From UBA3263 sp964554335 (GTDB lineage Bacteria > Bacteroidota > Bacteroidia > Bacteroidales > Muribaculaceae): a stretch of 64,000 nucleotides of DNA. The stretch is taken from assembly GCA_964554335.1 (NCBI GenBank), contig CAZKOF010000001.1:18899-82898 (forward strand), in the 5' to 3' direction. The notes under the pieces are model-generated. The model did no database searches and was not told the origin of the DNA. It saw only the letters and a program-made list of their open reading frames with translations. Made by a program: the position numbers and the translations under genes. Below, piece by piece: positions 17,659 to 25,905 of this stretch (positions are counted from its first letter, which is position 1; the number at the start of each line of letters is the position of its first letter).

Positions 17659-19499
17659 AATATCTGCGGATTTTTTTGCTTCCATTGCCTGACGACGCGG
17701 GTGAAGTGTTCCCAGAGTCGTTCGGTCTTGAATTCTCCGATGCCGAAGACGTTGCTGAATGTGAGGCGGTCTTCGGGCATTTTGCGTGCGATGTCCCGAA
17801 GGGTTTTATCTGAACATATTATATATGGAGGGCAGCCCTGGATTTTTGCGAGGGCGGAGCGTGTTGATTTGAGTTCGCGCAGCAGGCCTTCGCTGAGAGG
17901 CTCGGCAGAAGTTGTCTTTTTCGTTTTTTTCTCTTTTGCGGTGCGGTGGCGTTCGTAGATGAAGCGGGCGAGGGTTACGGGCTGCTCGCCGCGCACGACG
18001 CGCCAACCCTGAGGCGTCACGTTGAGTTTGTTCCCGTCGTTGTAGGCAATCTCGATGAGACCGAGCTGCATCAGTTGGGCGATGTAAGCTTTCCATTCGG
18101 TTGGGCCGTATTCTCGACCGACGCCGTAGGTCTTGATTTTGTCGAGGCCGCGGGAGATTATTTCGGCGCGTGCGGAGCCGCGGAGAATGTCGATGAGGAG
18201 GCTGATTGTGATGTCTTTGCCGTCTTTGCCGGCGCGGATGATTGCGCTGAGGGCTTTTTGGGCGGCGATGGTTCCGTCGAAGCGCAGGGGCGGTTGGCGG
18301 CAGACGTCGCAGTTGCCGCAGTCGGTCGTGCATTCTTCGGAAAAGTAGCTGAGGAGAATGCGCCGGCGGCAGACGGAGGCTTCCGCATATTCGCGCATGC
18401 GGGCGAGTTTTTCGCGGTTGATTTCTTGCATTCCGCCTTCGGCGATGAAGCTTTCGAGGGTAATGATGTCCTGAAAGGAGTAGAACATCAGGGCTTCGGC
18501 GGGGAGACCGTCGCGCCCGGCGCGTCCGATTTCCTGGTAGTAGCTTTCGATGTTTTTCGGCAGGTTGTTGTGGATGACGTAGCGGATGTTACTCTTGTCG
18601 ATACCCATTCCGAAGGCGATGGTCGCGCACATTACCTGCATGTCGCCGTTGATGAACCGACGCTGGGCGTCGGCGCGCTGCTGCGGGGTCAGGCCGGCGT
18701 GGTAGACGGTGGTTTTGTAGCCTTTTACGCTGAGTTCGGTTGCGAGACTTTCGACGTTTTTGCGCGAGAGGCAGTAAATGATTCCCGAGTCGTCGGCATA
18801 TCGGTCGATCATGTCGCAGATGAGCTTCAGCTTATGGGCCTTTCCGGGGTTCTGCTTGACGGTCAGAGAGATGTTGGGGCGGTCGAAAGAGCTGATGAAT
18901 ACTTCGGGGTCTCGTAGCCGGAGTTGTTTGGCAATGTCGTCACGGGTCAGCTTGTCGGCCGTGGCGGTCAGGGCTATGACCGGAACGGCGGGAAAGAGCT
19001 CCTTTATGCGGGCGAGTTGGGTATATTCGGGTCTGAAGTCATGGCCCCACTGCGAGATACAGTGGGCCTCGTCGATAGCGAAGAGGGAAACGGGGATGTT
19101 GAGGGGCCAGTTCTCGATTTCGAGGAGCAGGCGTTCGGGCGAAATGTAGAGGAGTTTTATGCGACCTTTGCGGACGGCGTCGATGATGTCGCAGTTCTGT
19201 GCTTCGGTTTGGTTTGAGTGGAGAGCGGCTGCGGGGATGCCGTTGGCGCGCAGGCCCTGGACCTGGTCTTCCATGAGGGCAATCAGGGGGCTGACAACCA
19301 CCGCGATTCCGGGTTGGAAGAGCGCGGGAATCTGGTAGCAGATGCTTTTGCCTCCACCGGTCGGCATGAGCACGACGCAGTCGCGACCTGAACAGATCGT
19401 GCGGATAATATCGGCTTGGCGGGGGCGGAAACTGTCGTAGCCGTAAAATCGGCGCAGCAGCCCGGTGAGTTCGGCGTCAGTAGGCGTTTTCCTCTCCAT
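17655..19499 (-). CDS. recQ: ATP-dependent DNA helicase RecQ
   Basis: This 614-aa 3'-5' DNA helicase acts in recombination and fork repair. Domain order is complete: Walker A MPTGGGKS (Lys51), the DEAH box IDEAHCISQWGHDFRP, helicase domain II with IAFGMGIDKSNIRYV and QEIGRAGRDG, the RQC zinc-binding cysteines (CRRRILLSYF, then CTTDCGNCDVC), the winged helix, and an HRDC domain (LKSTRSALAKIQ onward). Its start overlaps the 3' end of the sugar transferase gene by 23 nt. Confidence 0.96.
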   Translation of the reverse strand: MERKTPTDAELTGLLRRFYGYDSFRPRQADIIRTICSGRDCVVLMPTGGGKSICYQIPALFQPGIAVVVSPLIALMEDQVQGLRANGIPAAALHSNQTEAQNCDIIDAVRKGRIKLLYISPERLLLEIENWPLNIPVSLFAIDEAHCISQWGHDFRPEYTQLARIKELFPAVPVIALTATADKLTRDDIAKQLRLRDPEVFISSFDRPNISLTVKQNPGKAHKLKLICDMIDRYADDSGIIYCLSRKNVESLATELSVKGYKTTVYHAGLTPQQRADAQRRFINGDMQVMCATIAFGMGIDKSNIRYVIHNNLPKNIESYYQEIGRAGRDGLPAEALMFYSFQDIITLESFIAEGGMQEINREKLARMREYAEASVCRRRILLSYFSEECTTDCGNCDVCRQPPLRFDGTIAAQKALSAIIRAGKDGKDITISLLIDILRGSARAEIISRGLDKIKTYGVGREYGPTEWKAYIAQLMQLGLIEIAYNDGNKLNVTPQGWRVVRGEQPVTLARFIYERHRTAKEKKTKKTTSAEPLSEGLLRELKSTRSALAKIQGCPPYIICSDKTLRDIARKMPEDRLTFSNVFGIGEFKTERLWEHFTRVVRQWKQKNPQIL

Positions 19500-20865
19500 T
19501 TGAAGCGTTGACGAGGGTCTTGATTATGATTTTTAGGTCGAGGGCGGCAGACCAGTGTTCAATGTACCAGACGTCGAATTCGACGCGTTTTTCCATTTTG
19601 TAGAGCTCGTCGGTGTTTCCGCGGTATCCGCAGACCTGGGCCCAACCGGTTATTCCGGGTTTGACCATGTGGCGAATCATGTAGCGGTCGATGAGCTTCT
19701 TGTATTGCTCGGTGTGGGCCAACATATGGGGGCGCGGGCCGACAATCGACATCTGGCCGAGCCATACGTTGATGAACTGCGGGAGCTCGTCGAGCGAGGT
19801 GCGGCGGAGGAAGTCGCCGACGCGGGTTTTCCGCGGGTCGTCGTTGGTTGCCTGGCGTGAGTCGGCGTCTGCGTTTACTCTCATAGTGCGGAATTTCAGG
19901 CAGTAAAATTCGCGGCCGAGGTAACCGGTGCGTTTTTGCTTGAAGAACACGGGTCCGGGCGAAGATAGTTTGACGGCAATGGCAATCGGGATGAACACTA
20001 TCGGCGAGCATATCAGCGCAACGGTTGAGAAGGTGAAGTCGAACGCCCGCTTGATAGCGCGGTTGAGGGGCTTGTTGAGCGGGTTCACACGCGGAGTCAG
20101 GACGGGGAGGCCGCCGATGTTGTCGAGCTCGAAGCGGCGTCCGGCGTAAGGCGAGAGCTTCGGGACGTAGTGGAACTCGACCATATGGTCATCGGCGATT
20201 CCGATGCAGCGCAGAAGGTCGTTTTCGTTCTCGCCGGAGAGGACATAGAAGATCTCGTCGATTTTTTCGCGGTCAATGAAGGCTCCGAGTTCGTCGAGGG
20301 TTCCGCAGTAGATTCCGGAAAATCCGACGGCGGGCGCCTTGTCGAAAAATCCGAGGATGCGGTAGCCGTAGCCTTCGTTCTTGAGCAGGCTCTCGGCCAA
20401 ACGGCGTGCAGTAGAGTTGGTGCCGACAATCGCGATGCGCCGGTAGTTGCCGCCACGGCGCCGGTAGGCTTTTATGAGTACACGTGTTATCAACCATGTT
20501 GCCGGGAGTACGACTATCATCATGCCGTAGTATTCGAGATACCACGACGCGGGGATGTCGTCGGCCTGAAGGAATACAATCAGTGTGACGAATACAGGGG
20601 CATGGACCGATACGGCGCGCAGGGAGTCGATGAGCACGCGATCTATGTGCATTGTTCGCTGAAGTCGTGTCCGCTCGAACAGGAGCGCCACGGGGAGGTA
20701 ACTGAGCGATACGGCGAGCCACTTTGTGCGCGCATAGTGCTCGGTGAGTTCAGGGTGTATCCGGCATAGTAGGCCGAACAACGCATTGACCACCAGCAGG
20801 TCAATCAACGTGAGCACCTCGCGCTGGTAGCGACCGAAGCGGCCGCGCGAGCGAGGTTCATGCAT
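19477..20865 (-). CDS. Undecaprenyl-phosphate sugar-1-phosphate transferase (WcaJ/CpsE type)
   Basis: This 462-aa polyisoprenyl-phosphate hexose-1-phosphate transferase loads the first sugar onto undecaprenyl phosphate to start exopolysaccharide or capsule synthesis. It has four N-terminal membrane helices, a CoA-binding-like domain (RIAIVGTNSTARRLAESL), a further helix (FSTVALICSPIVFIPIAIAV) and the catalytic domain. The catalytic signatures are GPVFFKQKRTGYLGREF, KFRTMR, RRTSLDELPQFINVWLGQM, VGPRP and the final VKPGITGWAQV. The start overlaps the DUF349 gene stop by 8 nt. The exact sugar (often glucose) cannot be read from the sequence. Confidence 0.92.
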   Translation of the reverse strand: MHEPRSRGRFGRYQREVLTLIDLLVVNALFGLLCRIHPELTEHYARTKWLAVSLSYLPVALLFERTRLQRTMHIDRVLIDSLRAVSVHAPVFVTLIVFLQADDIPASWYLEYYGMMIVVLPATWLITRVLIKAYRRRGGNYRRIAIVGTNSTARRLAESLLKNEGYGYRILGFFDKAPAVGFSGIYCGTLDELGAFIDREKIDEIFYVLSGENENDLLRCIGIADDHMVEFHYVPKLSPYAGRRFELDNIGGLPVLTPRVNPLNKPLNRAIKRAFDFTFSTVALICSPIVFIPIAIAVKLSSPGPVFFKQKRTGYLGREFYCLKFRTMRVNADADSRQATNDDPRKTRVGDFLRRTSLDELPQFINVWLGQMSIVGPRPHMLAHTEQYKKLIDRYMIRHMVKPGITGWAQVCGYRGNTDELYKMEKRVEFDVWYIEHWSAALDLKIIIKTLVNASNGEENAY

Positions 20866-22630
20866 TTATTTTAGCGTCTATGAGTTGGATTTTTTTCTCG
20901 ATGTTTGCTTGTTCGTCGCGCAGGCGGGCAATTCGGCGCTCCATGTCGCGCACCATTGCCTCTCCGCTCTTGGAGCGAGAGTTGAAAAACCCGAGGTTGT
21001 TTTCAAAAGTCTTGATTTCGTTCTTTTTCATCTCAAGCGAGCACACGAGTTTTTCTTTTTGTCGGCTCAAGTCATTGTCGGTCATGTCGTTGACGTCGTT
21101 TTCGAAGGCTGCCATCGCAGCTTTGGCGGTCGACATGTCGAGTTCGTCGTGTAGTCGCGAAACCTCAGCGCGGTATGCGTCATGGAGCTTGTCCTTATCA
21201 CGGAAGGGAACGTGGCCGATAGCCTGATATTCCTTCATCAATTCACGAACGCGGGCTATCGCGGCCTGGCGGTCGGGGGTTTCGGCGTTGAGTTCTTTCA
21301 GTTGCCCGATTATGTCGCGTTTTGCTTTGAGGTTGGCCTGCTCTGAACTGCGGCGTTCGGAGTTGTTGGCTTTCTTGGCTTCGAAGAATTTGTCGCATGC
21401 GGCGCGGAAGCGGGCCCAGACGGCGTCGCTCTGTTTCTTGGCCACGGGGCCTACGGCTTTCCATTTTGTCTGGAGGTCGAGCATGGCGTCGGTAGCCTTT
21501 TTCCAGTCGGTAGAGTCCCGGAGCTCCTCGGCCTGCTCGCAGAGGCTGATTTTCTTTGCGAGGTTTTCGGCCGATTCCTCTTTGATTGACTTAAAGTGGG
21601 CGGCTTTTGCGGCGAAGAAGTTATCACAGAGCTCGCGGAAGCGTCTGAATAACTGGGCGTTGGTCTTGCGGGATGCGAAGCCGAGGGTTTTCCATTCTTC
21701 CTGGAGGGCGATGACCTTCTTTGTTGCTTCGTCCCATGCGCTGAAGGTTGTCAGGTCCTCGGGTTTGACTGCTTCGGCTCTTTCGATGAGCGCGAGCTTG
21801 GCGGCTTCGTTCTGGCGCTCAATTGCTTTGCGTTCTTCGAAGAATGCCTGATATTTCTTGTTGATGTCGGCTGAGAGGTCTTTGAAGCGGTTCCATATTT
21901 CCTCGCGGAACTCTTTGGCGACGGGGCCGATTTCGCGCCATTTGTCGTGGAGGTCCTGGAGGCGGCGGAAAGCCACGACGATGTCGGGTTCCTCGCTCAG
22001 GCGGGCGGCCTCTTCGCAGATGAGGTTTTTTGACTCGAGGTTTTTGCGGAAGTCGAGGTCGCGGAGGTCTTTGTTGACTTTCAGTTGGTCATAGAATTTT
22101 TCTGTTGCGAGCTGATAGCGCTTCCAGAGATCAGAAACTTCGGTTGCGGGTACGTCGCCGATTTCCTTAAATTGCGCCTGAAGTTCTCGCACGCGCTCAA
22201 GCCGGCGATGAACGTTGTCGGTGTCGTCGGCTGCGGAGTCTATTTCTGCGATGATTTCATTCTTGCGGGCCAAATTTTCCTGTTTTTGCAGTTCGATTTC
22301 GGCCGCGAGAGCGGCTTTTTTCTCTTTAATCATTGTGCAGGCGGCCTTGAACTGCTCTTCTGCCTCGTCGGCTGCGGGTTCGAAGCTCTCCTCGGAATTT
22401 CCGGCGGCAAGGTGTTCTGCTTTCATGGCTGCCACTTCTTCATGGCGCACTGCATAGAACTGCACTCGCAGACGGTTAACGTCCTCGCGGGTAATGTCGG
22501 CGGCGTCGAGGGCGGCCAGTTCGACAATTTTTGCGAGAATTTCCTCCTTTGTCAGGGAAGCGGGTTGGGATTGAGTAGCGTCGTTAGCTGCGGCTTCGGG
22601 GGCCGTCAAGGATTCGAGTTGCGGTTCCAT
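20858..22630 (-). CDS. DUF349 coiled-coil protein
   Basis: A 590-aa highly charged helical protein with repeated DUF349 units. Recurring patterns are ELQAQFKEIGDVP, DLHDKWREIGPVAKEFRE, LQEEWKTLGFASRK, LQTKWKAVGPVAKKQ and MKEYQAIGHVPFRDKD, about 70 residues apart. There is no signal peptide or enzyme motif. A long coiled coil forms the C-terminus. Function unknown in Bacteroidota. It is the first gene of the minus-strand operon that runs to asnA, with a -7 box at 22711-22718. Confidence 0.88.
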   Translation of the reverse strand: MEPQLESLTAPEAAANDATQSQPASLTKEEILAKIVELAALDAADITREDVNRLRVQFYAVRHEEVAAMKAEHLAAGNSEESFEPAADEAEEQFKAACTMIKEKKAALAAEIELQKQENLARKNEIIAEIDSAADDTDNVHRRLERVRELQAQFKEIGDVPATEVSDLWKRYQLATEKFYDQLKVNKDLRDLDFRKNLESKNLICEEAARLSEEPDIVVAFRRLQDLHDKWREIGPVAKEFREEIWNRFKDLSADINKKYQAFFEERKAIERQNEAAKLALIERAEAVKPEDLTTFSAWDEATKKVIALQEEWKTLGFASRKTNAQLFRRFRELCDNFFAAKAAHFKSIKEESAENLAKKISLCEQAEELRDSTDWKKATDAMLDLQTKWKAVGPVAKKQSDAVWARFRAACDKFFEAKKANNSERRSSEQANLKAKRDIIGQLKELNAETPDRQAAIARVRELMKEYQAIGHVPFRDKDKLHDAYRAEVSRLHDELDMSTAKAAMAAFENDVNDMTDNDLSRQKEKLVCSLEMKKNEIKTFENNLGFFNSRSKSGEAMVRDMERRIARLRDEQANIEKKIQLIDAKINA

Positions 22631-22710
22631 GATTTTGATAGTTAGATTTTTAAGAGTATGGTAGAATAGGGGCTTCGGCTTTTGGACACGAACCCCTCAG
22701 ACATTCACGG

Positions 22711-22718
22711 CAAATTTA
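22711..22718 (-). promoter_or_regulatory. -7 promoter box TAAATTTG of the DUF349-recQ-asnA operon
   Basis: CAAATTTA on the plus strand reads TAAATTTG on the minus strand, 80 bp upstream of the DUF349 start. No clear -33 box was found. It lies back-to-back with the blaI promoter. Confidence 0.55.
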
Positions 22719-22787
22719 CGTATTTTTTTCGTTTTCACGCTCTTTAAGGCGTGTAAATATTATGCGTTAACACATTTTAACACTATG

Positions 22788-22804
22788 AACTAATCAAATT
22801 AGTT
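22788..22804. promoter_or_regulatory. Operator 1, palindrome at the blaI -33 region
   Basis: AACTAAT-CAA-ATTAGTT is a perfect 7-bp inverted repeat with a 3-bp centre. It covers the upstream edge of the blaI -33 box. A near copy lies at 22847-22863, and the paired sites beside a BlaI-type repressor point to autoregulation. Confidence 0.65.
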
Positions 22805-22833
22805 GCATGTGAAATTTATTTAGTTTAACTTTG
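22803..22833 (+). promoter_or_regulatory. blaI promoter (-33 TTG, -7 TAACTTTG)
   Basis: TTG at 22803-22805 and TAACTTTG at 22826-22833 are separated by 20 bp. Operator 1 overlaps the -33 box, and operator 2 lies between the start of transcription and the blaI ATG. Confidence 0.75.
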
Positions 22834-22846
22834 CCGCAGATTAACC

Positions 22847-22863
22847 AACTAACCCGATTAGTT
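22847..22863. promoter_or_regulatory. Operator 2, palindrome immediately before the blaI ATG
   Basis: AACTAAC-CCG-ATTAGTT differs from operator 1 at one arm position and in its centre; the centres are 59 bp apart. It ends one base before the ATG at 22864, so a bound repressor would block early transcription, and in RNA the pairing would also cover the ribosome-binding region. Confidence 0.62.
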
Positions 22864-23229
22864 ATGAAGAAACTTTCTGAAAGAGAAGAGCAGATAATGA
22901 AGATGCTTTGGAGCGACGGCCCGATGTTCGTGCGCGAGATGATAGAGCGCTGGCCCGAGCCTAAGCCTCATTTCAACACGGTGTCGACCTTCGTGCGTCT
23001 GATGGAGCAGAAAGGTTACGTCGGTCATGAGGCCTTCGGTTCGACCTATCGCTACTATCCGGTGCTCACTGAGGGCGAGTATTCGCGCTCGGCGTTGCGC
23101 TCGGTGATTGCCCGCTATTTCAATAATTCGGTCAAGAGCGTTGTCAGTGCCCTGGTCAAGGAGCAGAATCTGACGCCCGCTCAGCTCCATGAGCTTATTG
23201 ACATGATAGAAAAGGAGGACGAGAAATGA
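22864..23229 (+). CDS. blaI: BlaI/MecI-family transcriptional repressor
   Basis: I start this 121-aa winged-helix protein at ATG 22864 (MKKLSEREEQIMKMLW), directly after operator 2; the open frame extends to 22831 but lacks another good start. The wing/recognition segment NTVSTFVRLMEQKGYVGHE and the C-terminal dimerisation helix RSALRSVIARYFNNSVKSVV are typical. BlaI-type dimers repress their own operon and are cleaved when the membrane sensor BlaR1/MecR1 is activated. The next gene, in ATGA overlap, is an M56 sensor-like protein, so the two form one signalling unit. Confidence 0.9.
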   Translation: MKKLSEREEQIMKMLWSDGPMFVREMIERWPEPKPHFNTVSTFVRLMEQKGYVGHEAFGSTYRYYPVLTEGEYSRSALRSVIARYFNNSVKSVVSALVKEQNLTPAQLHELIDMIEKEDEK

Positions 23230-23558
23230 CACTGCTTATTTATTCACTGATTGCCGGAGCGATTCTTTCGCTTCTGTGGGGTGCTTTCAAGCTCTCCGGT
23301 CTGGGGCAGACGACCCATTTCGGGCTGAACCGAGCGGTGCTGGTTGTCACGCTGCTGCTTTCATCGGTACTTCCTTTTGTGGCTTTTCGACCGATTGACG
23401 AGGTGGCGGAAGTCAGACAAGTCGGACACGTCGAATTTGTAGAGCATATCGAATTTGTTGAGTTTGTCGAGCCGGCTGAGCCTGCTTTTGAGTGGGCGCC
23501 GGTGCGCTCGGCGGCGGTTACGCTCTATCTCATCGGGACCTCGGCTTGCGCGCTATGA
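23226..23558 (+). CDS. M56/BlaR1-like membrane protein, N-terminal part before an in-frame TGA
   Basis: This 110-aa reading frame holds the first two membrane helices (LIYSLIAGAILSLLWGAF, LNRAVLVVTLLLSSVLPFVAF), a Glu/Val-rich periplasmic-type loop and the beginning of a third helix (VTLYLIGTSACAL). It ends at TGA 23556-23558. The same frame continues at once with MLLGFTGVVIAIAS, the rest of the helix. Trp (TGG) would be a natural residue at the stop. The start overlaps blaI (ATGA). It is most likely the 5' portion of one interrupted gene spanning 23226-24521. Confidence 0.7.
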   Translation: MTLLIYSLIAGAILSLLWGAFKLSGLGQTTHFGLNRAVLVVTLLLSSVLPFVAFRPIDEVAEVRQVGHVEFVEHIEFVEFVEPAEPAFEWAPVRSAAVTLYLIGTSACAL

Positions 23559-24521
23559 ATGTTGCTTGGCTTTACCGGCGTTGTCATTGCTATTGCCTCG
23601 GGGCGCCGCGAGGGCAACAATCTGATTGTCCACCGCCGCAACATCTCTCCCTTTGCATGGGGGCGTTGGATTGTGATTTCAGAGCGCGATTGCGCCAATC
23701 AGGCCATTTTGCGTCATGAGAGCGCCCACCTGAGAGCGGCCCACTGGCTCGACCTGCTGCTCAGCCGCGTGGTAACCTGCCTGCTCTGGTATTGGCCGAC
23801 GGCATGGCTGCTGAACCGCGACCTCTGTCAGGCACATGAATTTGAGGCCGACCGCGCGGTGCTGAACTCGGGCGTGGCTCCCGCGGAATATCAGTTGATG
23901 CTTGTCGGCGCAGGGTCGGGACGTCTCTTTTCCAACATTGTAAATCCTTTCAATTTTTATTCACTTAAATATCGTATCGCTATGATGAAGATGAAAAAAT
24001 CCCCGGCCGGGTCACGCATGCGCGTCCTCGCCATGCTCCCCGCAGCTGCGGTGGCAGCACTCCTCGCGTCGGCTCCCGCCCTCGCATCGACCGTCAGCAA
24101 CTACATGCCTAAAGAAGAGGCCAAAGTGACCGAGCTCAAGATTGTTGACGCTGATGCGATTGAAACGCAGTCTAACAATGACGACCCTCAGGAAATCTTC
24201 CACACGGCTGAAAAGATGCCTCAGTTCCCCGGCGGCGAAATGGAGATGTACAAGTGGCTTTCGATGTACATAAAGTATCCCGAAGAGGCCGCGAAGAAAG
24301 ATATTCAGGGCCGCGTGATGGTTCAGTTCGTAGTTGAGAAAGACGGCTCTATCGGTCCGGTGAAGGTTATTCGCGGAGTAGACCCGCTGCTCGATGCCGA
24401 GGCAGTCAGAGTAGTCAAGTCAATGCCGAAGTTCACTCCCGGCACTAGGAACGGCGAGCCGGTGCGCGTCTGGTACGCTATGCCGCTGATGTTCAAGCTC
24501 AAGGGCGACGACAAGAAATAA
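23559..24521 (+). CDS. M56 peptidase domain fused to a TonB C-terminal domain, downstream of the in-frame TGA
   Basis: This frame begins with ATG directly after the TGA, so re-initiation is conceivable. It has the zinc-protease motif HESAH (residues 164-168 of the reconstructed 431-codon gene), then CQAHEFEADRAVL, which supplies the third ligand region. A further membrane helix follows (MLPAAAVAALLASAPALAS), and then a TonB/energy-transducer domain (MPQFPGGEMEMYKWLSMYI, GRVMVQFVVEKDGSIGPV). M56-TonB fusions next to BlaI repressors are common in Bacteroidota and may sense envelope stress. If not translated, this half is a pseudogene. Confidence 0.72.
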   Translation: MLLGFTGVVIAIASGRREGNNLIVHRRNISPFAWGRWIVISERDCANQAILRHESAHLRAAHWLDLLLSRVVTCLLWYWPTAWLLNRDLCQAHEFEADRAVLNSGVAPAEYQLMLVGAGSGRLFSNIVNPFNFYSLKYRIAMMKMKKSPAGSRMRVLAMLPAAAVAALLASAPALASTVSNYMPKEEAKVTELKIVDADAIETQSNNDDPQEIFHTAEKMPQFPGGEMEMYKWLSMYIKYPEEAAKKDIQGRVMVQFVVEKDGSIGPVKVIRGVDPLLDAEAVRVVKSMPKFTPGTRNGEPVRVWYAMPLMFKLKGDDKK

Positions 24522-24608
24522 ACTTAAAACGATTAGATAATGATTGGCCTCGGGCAAAGACCGCATCAGTGGCCTCAGCCTGAGGCTCTTAATTTGCTGC
24601 TCAAGCGG

Positions 24609-24787
24609 CGCCCGACATGGAGCGGAGGGTTTTAAGCCTCCGCCCTGTGCGACAAACTTTGTGGAGGGTGTTGCAGGACTGCGCACTCCTCCATGTCGGT
24701 CGCTCCGATTCTGCAACACCCTCGGCGGACTTTGTGACCTCCCCGGGCGGCTTAAAACCCGCCCGTCCATGTCAGCGGGCATTTTTT
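24609..24787. repeat. Large imperfect inverted-repeat element ending in a T run
   Basis: Nested arms pair across about 165 bp: GACATGGA (24614-24621) with 24766-24773, GGGTTTTAAGCC (24627-24638) with 24749-24760, and GAGGGTGTTGCAG (24664-24676) with CTGCAACACCCTC (24711-24723). A T6 tract follows at the right end. There is no credible gene inside. It may be a REP/MITE-like palindromic element that also ends the M56 transcript. It fills most of the gap between 24522 and 24801. Confidence 0.65.
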
Positions 24788-24801
24788 ATCGCAATAGAAT
24801 T

Positions 24802-25209
24802 TCAAGAGCGGCTTGCGCGCTCTTTTATTGCTGAAGTCAGTCGGGCTTGTAATTGTTGTGTTTCGTTGAGGAGATTGCGGCCTTCTGATTCTGAAAGAGT
24901 AAAGGTGTTTTGATAGTCTGCTTTCTCTCTTATAGTTTGCAATCGGCTATACAGAATGCCATCGTTGCGCGAAAATTTATTGGTCAGAATGTAATGTTTT
25001 CCAAACTGAGCCGATGTTCCTTTGTGGGTGCCTGATTTGATGCCGTCAATAAGCATCAAAGCAGTAACTGCGTGGAAGATGGAATAATAAAGCCGATTGG
25101 CGACTAAATCCCAATAGCCCAGTTTTGCATTCTCGTATGCTTGTTCGAAATTCCTGTCTGATTTTTCAATCAAAAGGTTTGCGGCAATAATTAACTGTTC
25201 GGATGTCAT
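24802..25209 (-). CDS. HEPN-domain protein (toxin of a HEPN/MNT pair)
   Basis: A 135-aa all-helical protein. The segment NRLYYSIFHAVTALML contains Arg39 and His46, an R-x6-H arrangement close to the R-x4-6-H motif of HEPN ribonuclease/toxin domains. The gene directly follows, and overlaps by one base, a minimal nucleotidyltransferase, the standard HEPN-MNT type VII toxin-antitoxin order in which the MNT modifies the HEPN toxin. The AT-rich composition and isolated position suggest horizontal acquisition. Toxicity is inferred from family. Confidence 0.8.
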   Translation of the reverse strand: MTSEQLIIAANLLIEKSDRNFEQAYENAKLGYWDLVANRLYYSIFHAVTALMLIDGIKSGTHKGTSAQFGKHYILTNKFSRNDGILYSRLQTIREKADYQNTFTLSESEGRNLLNETQQLQARLTSAIKERASRS

Positions 25210-25529
25210 TATAAGGGGATGGCTTCAGTTTCTACGGAAAGATGAAATGCGGTGTTGCGCTCAGCGTCCCATTCGTTACGGGAATAGAGCAGGGGAGTTA
25301 TTTGACTTCCATACTGCCAGCCTATTTCTGCAAAAGGCAATGCGTATCGGTCAAATTCATTACCTGGAGTATGGTTTTGTTCCAAAATAATCAACAAATC
25401 CCAATCAGAATCGGGGCGGGCATTTCCGCGAGCACGCGAACCGTAGAGGTAGACAGAGACCTCACGTTTGGCAGACATCTGTCTTGCCAGCCGCGTTATT
25501 TCATTGCGTATTTTGTTGTCGTTGTTCAT
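25209..25529 (-). CDS. Minimal nucleotidyltransferase (MNT antitoxin)
   Basis: A 106-aa nucleotidyltransferase. LYGSRARGNARPDSDWDLL contains the GSx10DxD catalytic motif (Gly30, Ser31, then Asp42 and Asp44). In characterised HEPN-MNT systems the enzyme transfers AMP or similar groups to the HEPN partner and neutralises it. It is transcribed first, from the -7 box at 25537-25544. The ORF appears complete. Confidence 0.88.
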   Translation of the reverse strand: MNNDNKIRNEITRLARQMSAKREVSVYLYGSRARGNARPDSDWDLLIILEQNHTPGNEFDRYALPFAEIGWQYGSQITPLLYSRNEWDAERNTAFHLSVETEAIPL

Positions 25530-25536
25530 CTTGCCG

Positions 25537-25544
25537 CAAAATTA
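25537..25544 (-). promoter_or_regulatory. -7 promoter box of the MNT-HEPN pair
   Basis: TAATTTTG on the minus strand fits TAnnTTTG and lies 7 bp upstream of the MNT ATG, so the transcript would have almost no leader. Confidence 0.5.
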
Positions 25545-25610
25545 CATATTTTTATTGTAAAACGCAAGACCAACGCCTCAGGTTTTTGCAACCTCAGACC
25601 AGGGGGCCGG

Positions 25611-25905
25611 TCAGTCTATGGTGTAGCGGATGATTGGGCGGCATGCTGATTTTACTTCGCTGATTATTTTCAGGCAGTCGGCCTCCGGGATTCGGGCTTT
25701 GACGCCGACGGCGATGAAATCGTCAATGACGGGGCGGCCGGTGCCGTTCACAGACGTTGCATGCTCGCCATTACACCCTTCAGAGTTGAATGTCAGGTCA
25801 TAGGGCGGAGTACTCAAACGCGCATAGTTTATTGTCCGGTGTCATGGAAAGATATCCGACAATCCGATTGCGAAAACTGACTATGAGGCGTTCGGTATGT
25901 TTCAT
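25611..25905 (-). pseudogene. hipA remnant, internally deleted and frameshifted
   Basis: The ATG at 25905 overlaps the hipB-like stop (ATGA) and opens a typical HipA N-terminus (MKHTERLIVSFRNRIVGYL) that reaches TGA at 25798 after about 35 codons. In another frame the sequence continues with HipA C-terminal features: PPYDLTFNSEGCNGEHATSV and VIDDFIAVGVKARI to the stop at 25611. The whole central kinase core, about 200 or more residues, is missing. The toxin kinase must be inactive. The frame starting at TTG 25817 is only this C-terminal scrap. Confidence 0.75.

Noticed and set aside
17946..18917. Plus-strand ORF (323 codons) opposite recQ, and similar ones at 16460-17188, 38770-39561 and 54050-55093
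   Set aside because: Antisense shadows of well-supported genes with biased composition; no independent support.
23556..23558. Selenocysteine or other recoding of the TGA in the M56 gene
   Set aside because: The position is in a membrane helix with no catalytic role, no SECIS-like hairpin directly follows, and no selenocysteine machinery is seen; a nonsense change or sequence error is simpler.
24420..24834. Overlapping ORFs on both strands in the inverted-repeat region
   Set aside because: Their sequences follow from the palindromic element and overlap the end of the M56-TonB gene or the HEPN gene; no start signals or protein features.
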